Origin: Bombyx mori
Lineage: Eukaryota > Arthropoda > Insecta > Lepidoptera > Bombycidae
NCBI RefSeq assembly: GCF_030269925.1
Contig: NC_085116.1
Location: forward strand, 7,192,001 to 7,256,000
DNA length: 64,000 nucleotides
Reading direction: 5' to 3'
Shown piece after piece: positions 1-12,400 of this stretch (its first letter is position 1; the number at the start of each line of letters is the position of its first letter). Under the pieces are notes generated by a model. That model searched no databases and was not told the DNA's origin. It saw nothing but the letters and a program-made list of their open reading frames with translations. The position numbers and the translations under genes were made by a program.

Positions 1-123
1 CAGAGCGAAACGTAACCGGGCGTTAGTCGATGCGGGTAGGCTCTGACAGCTGACTGAAGTCAGCGCGGTGCTGTACGCGGACGACGACGTACGGCCCGAC
101 GGGCCTGTCACCGGTCACCGGTA
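1..123. promoter_or_regulatory. GC-rich segment upstream of rotatin, possible promoter or 5' UTR
   Basis: The first 123 bases are clearly richer in G+C and CpG than the AT-rich DNA that follows, and include a short tandem of CACCGGT. It sits upstream of the rotatin start codon, separated from it by a foldback element and a short poly(A) insert. It may be promoter, untranslated exon, or the edge of an upstream gene; the window is too short to decide. Confidence 0.3.
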
Positions 124-365
124 GTTTTCCAATTACAGCACAAAAGCGCATTATGCGACTAATGCTCAACGTTGAATGTTTCAACTACAGCAACGATCCA
201 GCACTCTCAAAAGTAATGCTCTCGCGTGATACTCGCAATCGATACCGACTCAGTGACAGAAAATTGACAAGTGTTTTTTCTTTAAGTTGGTATTGATCGA
301 AATTTTGTTTATATTATGTTGAGCATTATGCCGCATAATGCGCTCTTGTGCTGTAATTGGAAAAC
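124..365. mobile_element. foldback element with about 47-bp imperfect terminal inverted repeats
   Basis: Bases 124-170 and 318-365 are near-perfect inverted copies; the outer 21 bases are identical before the first mismatch. The interior of about 150 bp has no coding capacity. The structure is that of a MITE. No clear target duplication is visible. It lies about 190 bp upstream of the rotatin ATG. Confidence 0.7.
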
Positions 366-374
366 AGGGATAGT

Positions 375-459
375 AACTCTATGATCGAGCAGTATGGGCT
401 TAGATCCCCTTGCCTTTCCGAATAAGGAAAAATTATACAAAAAAAAACTCTATGATCGA
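375..459 (+). mobile_element. short poly(A)-tailed retro-insert flanked by 14-bp duplication
   Basis: AACTCTATGATCGA occurs at 375-388 and again at 446-459. Between them is a segment of about 57 bp that ends in a run of A. A direct duplication plus a 3' A-run is the usual mark of LINE-mediated insertion of an RNA 3' end. The source of the insert is not recognised. Confidence 0.55.
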
Positions 460-550
460 ATCACATAAGTAAACAAGTTTGTTTTTGATTTTCATATTTA
501 AAAAAAGTGCGCTGAATTGTTTGCATAAAAAAATAATTCCACCCTTGAAC

Positions 551-3500
551 ATGAGTAAACCTGAGATTATAATTAATTACATTCAGAAGCTTAGTAAGTA
601 TGTGCCCATTATAGAATATATAAAGAATACTAATTTGGAACGCCGGTTACGTTTAAAATGATTTTATATAAATATCAGTTTAGGCCCATAAAACAATGTT
701 TTAGGACATCCAATAAAAGAGATTCGTGAACGCTCTCTTCAATCATTAAAATCCAAATTCAAGTTGGGATGGGAGTTCGATGATGAGATTTCGGGAACCA
801 GGTTTCTATTGGAATCCTTAATGGAATGGTTCAATGACGAGAAACCGCTTCTACAGCGAGAAGCTTTAGATTTGCTACACTCAGTAATAAAGGTAACAAA
901 TTAATATTTTTTATTTTTTATTTTTATTGCTTAGATGTGTGGACGAGCTCACAGCCCACTTGGTGTTAAGTGGTTACTGGAGCCCATAGACATCTACAAT
1001 GTAAATGCGCCACACACCTTGAGATATAGTTCTAAGGTCTCAGTATAGTCACAACGGCTGCCCCACCCTTCAAACCGAAACACATTACTGCTTCACGGCA
1101 GAAATAGGCGGGGCGGTGGTACCTACCCGTGCGGACTCACAAGAGGTCCCACCACCAGTAAGTACCACCAATAATACATATGTAGTTGTCAAGGCCAATT
1201 CTTGACTATGTTTTTAAAAATGTGTCTTTTCAGACAAAATCTGGGACATACATCGTACAAGAAACAGGCTTAAACAATTTGGTTACAAAAATACAGAAAT
1301 TTAAAGATAAAATAGATAAGGATGCATTAAATATCTATGAAGACATTATGGAGAGTCTGACCTTCTTAAACACAGTGTCTTCAGAAGAAAATTTGAATAT
1401 TCCAAGACTAAGTTTATCTGAAGAAATGAGGTGAAGTGCTTTATTACCATATAGTAATTTCTTGTTTATAATGCATTCCATGCTAATTTTTCGAATGGTA
1501 ACCACTTTCTGTGAATGATTCTGAGTGGTAAAAGGTTGCCGACATAACTCTTCTACAGCAAAAAAACAGGATGAATTGATAACCTTTTAGAAGTTAGTTA
1601 ATGATAGGGTTATTTCTGACTGTAATAAGAGCCAAACCCCAGGCAAAACTATTATAAAATTACTAACACATTTTTATGTCCCAAATTGAACGAAGTTAAT
1701 CCAATTGTAAAAGATGGTAATAAATTAATGATGCATTTAATATTACCATAAGTGTACGATATGCAGACGGCTCCCCACTCTTTTGTAGAGAGCTTACGAC
1801 TTGTGCAGATTACTATAATTTTGTTCAAAAGTAGGCTTTTATTCTTAATATCACTAGATGTTATTTTCTTCTAAGATACTATTCATTCAGTTCAGGTTAG
1901 ATATCACCACACAGATGATTTCTGCCGTGAAGCAGTAATGCATTCCAGTTGATGATGATCTCAGGCAATGATCTCAGGCAGCTAAACTAAACTAACTAGC
2001 TAAAATAAGACTTGAAGACTCGTGTCTAAAGATGGATGATGTCATTTAAGTATAACTATTGTAAAATACAAATTATATTCCTGTTTTAAATAACAGGTCA
2101 AACAAAAAATCTTAGTTTTCAGTAATGTCCTTATTTATTCATATAAACTTCATTTTATTATAGTTTGTTTATATTTTTGGCAATGAAACTGACTACAAAA
2201 TGTGTTTCTGCATCTTATATGGTAAATAATAGTTGTGTAAAAATTTCAGAGCTGAAAGTTGTGGGAGATCAAGCAGCAGTTACTATAATTTAGCTTCAAG
2301 CACACAGAGTTCAAAAGAATCATCGGTTTTAAACATATGTTTAGATGTCAACGGGCAAAGGTAAATATTCTTATTTGCAGCTTATTGTTTCTTACCCAGA
2401 AGTTGTGTTTTAATTCTTGAGATTTTTGTCATTCATTAATATGTATGAATGTTTAGGACAAAAAAGTGGATAATGTGTGGACTTATACTATGTACTTACA
2501 CACCTAATATATTATTAGTTATTCAATCACGCAAGAATGACAGAACAGATATGGATCAGTTTTCCACAAATATAGTAGTAGGTCTTGATGAATACAGATA
2601 ATATTTTTTATTGTCATAAATGATATTTATGACCTAGGTGAGGTCGTGTTTATTAGCTGTTATAAATACACTAGTGTATTGGTCCCTAATTTTATGTACT
2701 AACAAATTTAAAAATTGCTTGGTTCAACAAGCAACTCCTTATCCTGGCAAATTCAAATTTGATTATTTTTACTAGAGCCTATAGACATCAAAAACATAAA
2801 TGATGCTACCCATCTTGACACATGAGTTTTAAGTCATAGTTAAACTAAATAAGGTGGCACAGTAAGGTTCTAGTAATACAACAGCTGCCCCATCCTGCAA
2901 ACCGAAACGCTTTATTGCTTTACAGTAGAAATAGATAGAGGGGTGGTACCGCTCACGAGACGCCCTACTACCAGTAATTACAAATTATAATTTTTGGGGC
3001 TTTTTATTATTATACTTGGTTATTCCTTCACTGTGGAAGTCACTCATGAACCTTTGTTAAGTTTGTATTTCATTATAAAAATATTGGTACCTGCATTCAA
3101 ACACCAGCACACTCGCATTACTCTATACAAATGCACTGAGTGTCATATCTTTTAGGCCACAACGAGTATTTGTAGAATATATGAATATTTAATAGTATCT
3201 TTAAATTCAGTTTTTACCCAATTCTTATAATTATTTCATGATTGTTCTTGTCAAGTACATAATATGTACTTTTGTTAAAACTTTTGAATATGTTATCATC
3301 AAACTGTTCTGATGTAAGTCGCAAAATGGAAGCCTGATATGGCTGTGTACAAACATAGTTTTTAATTTTAGACAATTAAACTATGTACTTATTTTTTCCA
3401 ATGCTGCGTTTTTTAGTTCGAATTCTGATGATGGTGTAAAAGTGCTGCTATTTCCATGGGCTGATCTAAGTCAATCAGATATTAGACCCATTCTTTTAAT

Positions 3501-6500
3501 CGAGGATGCTCTAAGGCTACTTCGTTCTACCAGACGATGTTGCAGATTTATCCGAGATGTATTTTTGCGCGATTTTCCTGCAGAAATATTCTTAAATCGT
3601 CCTCAAATTATAAAGGTATGAAGCATTAATATCTATTTTTTATTTTTATTTTATTTTATTAGGAAGACAAACAGTGAACTTAAACTATATAAACTCTAAA
3701 CTTACAACTAAACACCATTTAAATGTCTCCGCATTTAAATAACTACAAACGATTGGGGCGTCGCATCGCCTAGAATTAAATAATTAAAGTAAAACGTAAA
3801 ACAAAAACAAAAATAAAAGTTTGAGAAAAAAAAAAAAAAAAACAGAAAAACGTAGTAAATAGAAAATAATTAATTAAATATTTGCATTCAACCATCGACT
3901 GACTAATGTTCTCCTAATACTCTTAGTAGAAGTGTTGTGTGAAGTGTATGTTAAAGAGTATGTTCAATAAACGTGACCTTTGTAATTCAATATTTTTATA
4001 ACCATTAGCTTAAAGAACTCAATACTTTAAAGAATGTTACTTTTACTTTTAAACAATATACTTTGCAATGAGTCATTTCGGACATATTCGGATTTTGTTT
4101 TATCACCATAAAGATGTACAGAGCGAGTTCAATTAATTAGGGTCGAAAACAATTCATAAATGGTCAATATTTTTTTTTTCAGAATCTTTGGTCAATGATT
4201 GATGGAAATAATAAAACTCATTCTGAAGAGGCACTACATGTACTATTTCACATAACGTCTGCATTGCGGTCCAGGCTCTTACAATTAAAGTCTTTTGACC
4301 TCAAATACAGCATCCAGGTACTTAGTATTAGATGTCGTCAAGTTTAGAAATATTCTAGAAACCTTGTACTCGGGACACTTAGAGTGGGTATTTTTAGTGG
4401 TTTTGTTTACTGGCCACTCCCAAACTACTTAAACTCTGGTTTTGTGCTATGGTCTATTTAGCATAGGAAATTTTAAGTAGTACGTCAAGGCCAAATCTTA
4501 AACTACGAGAAAGAGCGAAAATTTTAAAAGGAGTCCCAGTACGAAACGTAATAAAAAAAGTTTGTTATTTTACAAAATGAGATAAACGTGTAATTATATA
4601 TTTTTTTTAGTTTACAGGCGATGATAAAATCTCGCAGAATGATGTTAATTTAGAGCTGGAACAAATTACAGGAGATGACTTTTCTGGGTCGTTAGAGGAA
4701 GATAAACTCATAGCTTTAAAGCAATTACCTGCTCCTATTTTTACTTTAGAATCCCTTCATAGTATATTTTCTACAATGAATAGGAATTTAACTTTTTTTG
4801 AACAGAATGAATTAAGTGACATTCTTGCCTGGGTAAGAATTTCATAATTATAAAATTAAACAATGTAAATGTACATAAAAAACATCGGAATAATATTATT
4901 ACATTAAATGAAAAAAAAAAGTGTTTTGTATGACGCCGGTTTGATGAAACGAGACTAGACGGCGTGACAGTAAGCGTAACTTATGCTCCTAAAACTGTCA
5001 ATACTTGCTTGCAGGCGTACTACCTATTTCTGTGACAAAACAAGTATCACTTCTGGTTTGACTATTGGTCGTTTTCCAAAACAATTAACACATCAGTTTT
5101 AAACTTGGTAGCGGTCTTTGCTAGATGTACAATCAGCAGTATAAAAATATTTACTACGCTGACAACATTAACCGTTTTCATATCTCATAAGACCGAAATG
5201 TACATGGGACTGACTGGAACTGAATGGAACCGACCTTAAATGGCTATAAAACTAAAATCATAGTTGTGGATCGCACTTGTAACCTATAGGGCAATTAATT
5301 TTCATTCACTCTATCTGCCTGGACTTATTAGTTAATTTTAAGTAGCAACAATGTTCTCGCTTTAGAGGATATTGAAGCATAGGAATATCTGCAATAAGAT
5401 AAAAAAGATTCTAGTCAAGACTCCACTTTTACGCGGTGGCGACGTGGGCACTAAGCCAGAGATCGCTATGGCATGGCCTCCTATGAAATGTGGTGCTGAC
5501 GTATTTACACTGCGTCACAGAAACAACCGACAACTCCCAGCATTAGGGCGGTAATAAACACGGTTGAGGTGTTCGTAAAACGATAGTCATTTTCAATTAA
5601 AAAAAACAACAAAGTAGCGTCTATTAAATATCAACAGCAAAAATAGAACATGTACATACTTCTTTTATTTTTAATTTGATTCCCAGAAAGAACTAAATAC
5701 ATTCTTGCAATTAATCGAGGTCCTTGTTGGATTGCTTTTCGACTGTGTTACGGAAAAATTCTGGTCTGTTGACCATACTTCGAAGACTCACAGAGATATC
5801 TCTCACAAAAGTTGTATGGTCATGCGCGTATTAGGGGACATACTTACGAAGTACAGGTACATTAAACTCTTATCTTTTTCTAGTTCTAAATCTAATTTAT
5901 TTTTTCTGAGGGTAGTACTATTTTCAGAGAATCATTTTTCAATGACACAGCAGCGGAGCGTTATCGAGTTGCTTGGTTACGTTTGATATTTTGTGGGGAA
6001 AGATTTCTTAATTGGGCGAGAAACTCAGCTTTACCACCCTCATCTCTGGTATCCGCCGTACAAGCTGCGCAACTAGATCCAGCGGTGGACTTATTTTACC
6101 CTGAATTGAGTAATAGAATATCAATTGTTTTGCAGGTGATGTGTCGTTATTAATTAGTTTAATTGCCATGCTTTACTCGTTAAATGAAAACGCTGATTTG
6201 TTGTCAATACTGACACGTCACAGTGGTATTTTATGTTGGTAATACAACAAAATTCTCGAAACTCACGCAAGTGCAAACAGTTATAAAATTTGACTAATAG
6301 GAAATGAACGAACGAATTTACATAAATTTTTATTTTAATGTTTGACACTTTAGTATTTCACTTGGTGTAACACAAATGCGAGTACATATTTAAGTGGCAG
6401 TATATTTTAATATATTTTCAAGTAGATTGGTAGCAGCTATACGTGAACCAGTAAAAAATTCCCGCCAAAACATTTTTGTGCAGAAAACTAGTTTTTGCCA

Positions 6501-9421
6501 TTTACGTTATCGGGTATATTTGTGCGAATATAGCAATTTTTATTATTCCATATCTAAGACAGAAGATTAAAGTCTTTAGCACAGATCTCCTGTTCTTCAT
6601 AGCGGAATACAATAACACAATGTGTCAAAAATTTCCAGTTGAACCACTGGACGGTGGTTACTTAGATGTCCTGCTACCGGTACAGATATAGCCTAATACT
6701 TTTTATATATTACTGTTATTGTGAAATTAAATCAAATATATTCCGTCAAAAGAAGTGTTAGCATTAGTGACATATTACTCAAAATACTAGACCGGAAATA
6801 GTTAAGAATCCATTTTAATTACAGAATGTGAATCTGTCTGTAGACCAAGAATACAAAAGTAAATACCGAGAGTTGAAAATGCTATTCTCCAGCATGGAGC
6901 ACGCTGTAAACTTTATGAAGAATAAGAATTCGTGTCGTAATACAACCAAAGTACTGACCGTCATAACAGATGCGCTTCCTACTTTGGAATTGATTCAAAG
7001 CGAGACTTTTCTAAATGACGTTATAAATGTGTTATTGATTAAAACTAAAGACTTTGTTATGGATGAAAACGATTGGTCCAAGGCGAGGAATATAGCTTTG
7101 AAATTGATGGCACACAATTCGGAGTGGGTTCGTGCCAAATTCTATGAGAGAATGGCGGATATGGTGAAATCAATTTTAGTCGATGAAACCAACCAATCGG
7201 TTAATGAAAAAAGTTTGACTTTGATATGTGATGTGGGAGTTTTGACTGAGATATGCTGTCACGGTCTTTCTTCTAAATCAAAGGAGGTAAGAAAACTATC
7301 GAATTCTTTGTCAGTAAAAGTAGAAAATTTTTTTAAAGAAGAAATTATAATTTTTGTTTCGTTTTCTTTAAATAGATTTTTTTAAGGGATTTGATGACCT
7401 GGTAACTAAGACCTTTAAGTCATGTCGTATTTTAATTTATATCCTTTATTTTATGAAAAATTATAATATGGAGTAAAATGAAATGAAGATGATTAATTTG
7501 AGACATTAATCAACTAGGATAAAATTAAATTAAATGAGATGAGATGATATGGGATGTAATATAATTTCAGTAAAATGGTGGTCATTTACTGAGATTTTTT
7601 TAGTGAACTTTTTGGAGGATCCTGGGGAGTTACGTCCAGCAGCTTTGTTTCATTTTCCCACATTTGTGCACTTTCACAGATATTAAACAGTTAATAAACC
7701 ACCGTTATTACACATTTAAACCTGAAGAAACACTAAATAGACAAAATAAAACAAATCACACAACTTCAGTCCTCGCGTTCCCGCCAAAAAGTCTCTTTAA
7801 ATAAGAAATCGAAACGTTGGTTATGTAAGATTTGAGATATGAATTTCAGGGAGAGTGACGGCATTGTGATGTCTGTGTTCCTTAACCCTTAACCGTGCTC
7901 TGAACACACAAGATGTTTTATTTTTGTAGGTAGAGGAACATGCTACGGATGTTATGCTGTATCTGCTGCGAGGGCGGCTGGTGCTCAGTGACGGTTGCTG
8001 GTGGCGTCTGATGGCCAGCTTGTTGCCCGTCCTACCGCTGCTACACGTATACGCTGCACACGAAACACATCTTGGTATGTTCATTCCAGTCCACCTTGGA
8101 GCGTACGCTTTCCATTGCGGATTATCTTCGCCCTATAAATTAACCAAGGTTAAAGTGAACTTATCATTAGACTGCAATAAAACGTTATCAATCGCGTTTC
8201 TTATGTTGCACTATTTATCTAGAAGTTAGGTATTATAGTTTTTGTTTATAATTCAAATAGACTGGCGACACCAATTATAACAGACACGAGAAAAAGTAAA
8301 CATGACGTAATTTTTTTATGATTACCGGAAAACGTACGCACATACTATATTACTTTTTTAAATTCAATAATCAGAAGCCCACCAAGATCACTAGGTGAAC
8401 ATTGTGTCACACAACTAGAAGTTTTTTTTTTGTTTTTTTGTATTATGGCAGTCCCACCATCTAGAATGGGAATGACTGTTTCCCAGGCGTTCTCATAATA
8501 CTGTACTGCGCTCACAATACTGTGTCTGTGTTAATGGTCATTAGTAAAATGCTTTTTTTAATTCATAGTTTTTATGTATTCAGGACGAGCGATTTGCAAG
8601 TCACTGGAACGCGACATCGCCAATTGCATGGGCGTGTCGAACGCGGACTTGATATCGGGCTTGGTGCGGCTTTTATTCGTGCGGTGCGCTACGGTACAGT
8701 TAGACGCCGCCCACTCCTTATGTCGTTTACTAGGTAAATATTATTCATGAGTTATGAGTAGAGGTCGGAGTAGGTAGATTGATTTAAGGTCGTTGACTTC
8801 AAACGTAGAGGATAATATGGATATGCCTCCAAAAAAACCGGAACTTCATATTTATGGTGATATTTGTTCCGGAATTTTGAAATTAGCATGAATCTGTCTT
8901 TAAGGTTAAAAACAAATAATAATATTAATCTACGCTACCAATGCTAGCTAATGGTGAAAGAAATTAGTATTTTATTTTGTACAAAAACGGATTGGAATAC
9001 TTACACCGTATTTTGTCCCTTTCTGTTGAATTAGAAATGAAGCTTGTCAGTATGAGACAAAACTTAGACAGGGCTTTTTGTTCGTTTATCTCATAAATAT
9101 AGAAATTGTATCCGATGAGGATTAAAAATATATTTTTTTCAATTTAAAAAAATAATAATTATGGATGAAATGGCATGTCCATATTATAATTAATATCTTG
9201 ACGCAAGTATATAAAATCAATCTACCTACTCCGACCACTGGTCATGAGCTTATTTGCTTAGAACAGGAACAGCTACTTAGCGGTCTTGTTTTTCAGACGA
9301 CGAAAGATACTTACCTCCGCAGCAATCTCTAAGAGTTGATGTTTTACTAAGCGCATTAAGAAGAGTGAAAACTCAAGAGTTCAATTTGGATACTTCTAGT
9401 TCACCCACAAAGATGATACAG
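551..9421 (+). CDS. rttn: rotatin exons 1-13 (residues 1 to about 785)
   Basis: N-terminal third of rotatin. Exon 1 is tiny (14 codons plus one base). Exon 2 carries the start of the rotatin N-terminal domain, with [10 protein letters not shown] followed by a leucine-rich helical repeat ending LLHSVIK. Exon 3 continues it with VTKIQKF. Exon 5 has FPWADL and [15 protein letters not shown], the clearest match to vertebrate rotatin. Exon 10 (6825-7286, 154 codons) is the longest exon of the gene and reads as helical repeats ([20 protein letters not shown]). Introns hold Bm1 copies at 905-1160 and about 2770-3170; 3616-4182 and 4833-5686 are AT-rich with no recognised element. Confidence 0.9.
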
Positions 9422-12400
9422 GTATGAAATCTCTTCGATGCAAGTGACAGGTAGTGTCTCAGATATGTCCTTGGCATTGCTGATGTCCGTAAGCATAGCT
9501 GACCACTCACTATCGGGTGGGTCAATGCGCATTTGCCTTCTAATACAGTAAAAATAAAGCAAAGCAAAGCTCTATATATTATGGTTTGAAACAGGCTCGC
9601 GCAGACACCCAGCGGCACTTGTGGCGAAACCCATGAAGCGCCCCCTATTTTTTGGAATCTTCATGTTTCAATGTTTTTTTTTTATTATTTGTTAATTTAG
9701 ACTTATTGTTTTGACGTAAATTTTAGGAAACTTGTAGTTATATGTTTTGTTATTTACAAGGCACACGTTACACCCATTGTAACTCTTTACATGACGATAC
9801 TCCACTACAAAGAATATTTTGTTGTGTAAGTGTAACATAAATAATTTCGGTGGCGGCGCCCTTATTGTCTTGGCGCTTGTGTGCACCGCATACTCCGCAC
9901 ACGGGGACGTCGTTGCCCTCGTTTTTTTATTGCTTAGACGGTTGGACGAGCTCACAGTCCACCTGGTGTTAAGTGGTTACTGGAGCCCATAGACATCTAC
10001 AACGTAAATGCGCCACCCATCTTGAGATATAAGTTTTAAGTTCTCCGTATAGCTACAACGGCTACCCCACCCGTCAGACCGAAACGCATTACTGCTTCAC
10101 GGCAGAAATAGGCGGGGTGGTGGTACCTACCCGTGCGGACTCACAAGAGGTCCTACCACCAGTGATTACGCAAATTATAATTTTGCGGGTTTGATTTTTA
10201 TTACACGATGTTATTCATTCACCGTGGAAGTCAATCGTGAACATTTGTTAAGTACGTATTTCATTACAAAAATTGGTACCCGCCTGTGGGATTCGAATAC
10301 CGGTGCATCGCTACATACGAATGCACCGGACGTCTTATCCTTTAGGCCACGACGACTTCGACGAAATATATTATGATTTGGAATTTTCATTTACAGACGA
10401 CCGCCCTATTACAAATGTTGGACGTTTTAAAACAAGGCATCGTGCTGGACGAGCGCGGCGCCGAGCTCGTGGCGCGCCCCCCGCTGCGGCCCGCGCTCGA
10501 GCCGTCGCTGCGCCGCACCACCCTGCAGCAGCTCGCGCTCGTCATGCGGCAACAACAACTGCACGAAACATTCATGGAGTACGACGGCCTTCGAGTTGTC
10601 GTGGCTACGTTGAGGTGAATTATTACAACAATTATTGCATTTCACCCAGAACGAACTAACAGACTTTTTTCATGGTCACGATTAGAGAATCCTGAGGTGT
10701 TAGACAAGCATCAACTATGTTCTCTATTGAAGTTAAGTTTTGTTATTTCAATGACTTTGAGATTAAACCGTAAAGTTATGTCTACGACTCTCGAAAACCA
10801 AAGGAAATACCACAAATACTATTATTTCTTTGGTTTACATGTAAGAAGCAAAATTGTGAATGGTCTCTGAGCGACTTACAAAACTTTAGGATGTCCTTAC
10901 TGGTGGATGACTATCTTGCGTTTCCGGAGTGCGCGGTCAGCTGCGTGTCGGTGCTAAACAGTGTGTGCTTCACGGCTCGTCACGCCTTGGCCAAGATACC
11001 TGACCTATTTTTGCTATTGTTGAGAGGTATGTTCGAATTCTATGAATATTTCAAGCACAAATGCTATTTTTTATCTGAGTAAACTTAATTATTATTATAC
11101 TCAATCTCGGCTTAGCGTAATACTGAAAATCCTTTATAGAAAAGTCAAAGAATGAAATTAATTATTATTTAACACGCTCTCCGAAAATAACTGTAACTAT
11201 ACTTGAAACCTTAGAACTTACATCTCAAGGTGGGTGGCACGCTTACGTCGTAGATGTCTATGGGCTTCAGTTACCACTTAACACCAGGTGGGCTGTGAGC
11301 ACGTCCAACCATCAAAGCAATAAAAAAAAAAAACGATCGAAATTCAGTAAACTGCATCCAAGCTATGGTTGTTTTTTTCTAGTGATATTGGTGTTTCCAA
11401 CAAATGAAGCTGCAGTGGCTATGACCGCACAAGTGCTGGCTCTAGTGGCGTGGGCCGGATTTGTATTACAAGAGCTAGATTCTGCTCGACGTCGCGTACC
11501 AGCTCTGCCATTAAACGTGACGGACCGGATATCTCTGCCTTTTAACGTCCACAGCTATTGGAGCACTAGCCCTAATGCTGAACATTCATACATTGGTGAG
11601 TTGAATAAATTGTTATAAGATCATGTATGCTCATAAAATAAGTGATACAGTAATAACTTAATGTTTTCGAGAATATACGGCGTAATCCAATTTGTGCCTA
11701 AAATACTATTTTTGCCCGTTGTTATCTTCGTATCTGCTGTTAACAAACCTTTAACAGGATTTGAATTGCAAATGTAATTTAATAGTCCGGCCACAATAAA
11801 ACCTTAAATACATTCTTATGTATAGCAAAGTTAATATTTTATTTGACTTAATCTTATTCGTAGTCAAATTAACTATTAAATAAAAACTAAAAAATTAATT
11901 TAAATTTGGGGGGGACAGAGTGGTTGTTAGGGGAGGAACAGTGGCGTGCATGTATCCGCGTGCGCTGGTGGTGCACGTACGCGGGGCGCGCGTGCGTGCT
12001 GCAGGGGCCGAGCGCCGCCGCCGCGTGCCCCGCCCCGCTGGGCCTGCAGCCCGCCGCGCGCGACGTGGCCGCGCTGAGGACGGCGTGCCCGCAGTACGCG
12101 TGCGGCGCCGCCCTGCTCGCGCTCGAGAACGCGACCTCGCATGCCCAGGTCAATGATGCGCTTCATCGATTAGAAAGGTTATATACTATATATTATACTA
12201 GCTGTACCCGTCCGCTCGCTGGTCATTTAAAATTAATTACCATTATTATTTCTCACCTCCACAAAGATTCTCATTATTGACGCCCCCGCAAATGGTGTAG
12301 GGAGTCCAACACTCATATTAATATTAGCCTATCCATTAAGTACCTGTATTTTCTACATGGATACCAAGTTTCAAGTCCATTGCAATGATTCAGTAGTTAT

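Noticed and set aside
11920..12166. Long arginine- and alanine-rich open frames on both strands over exon 17 (also over exons 14 and 31)
   Set aside because: They are shadows of GC-rich rotatin exons; only the frame matching both flanking intron phases is kept.
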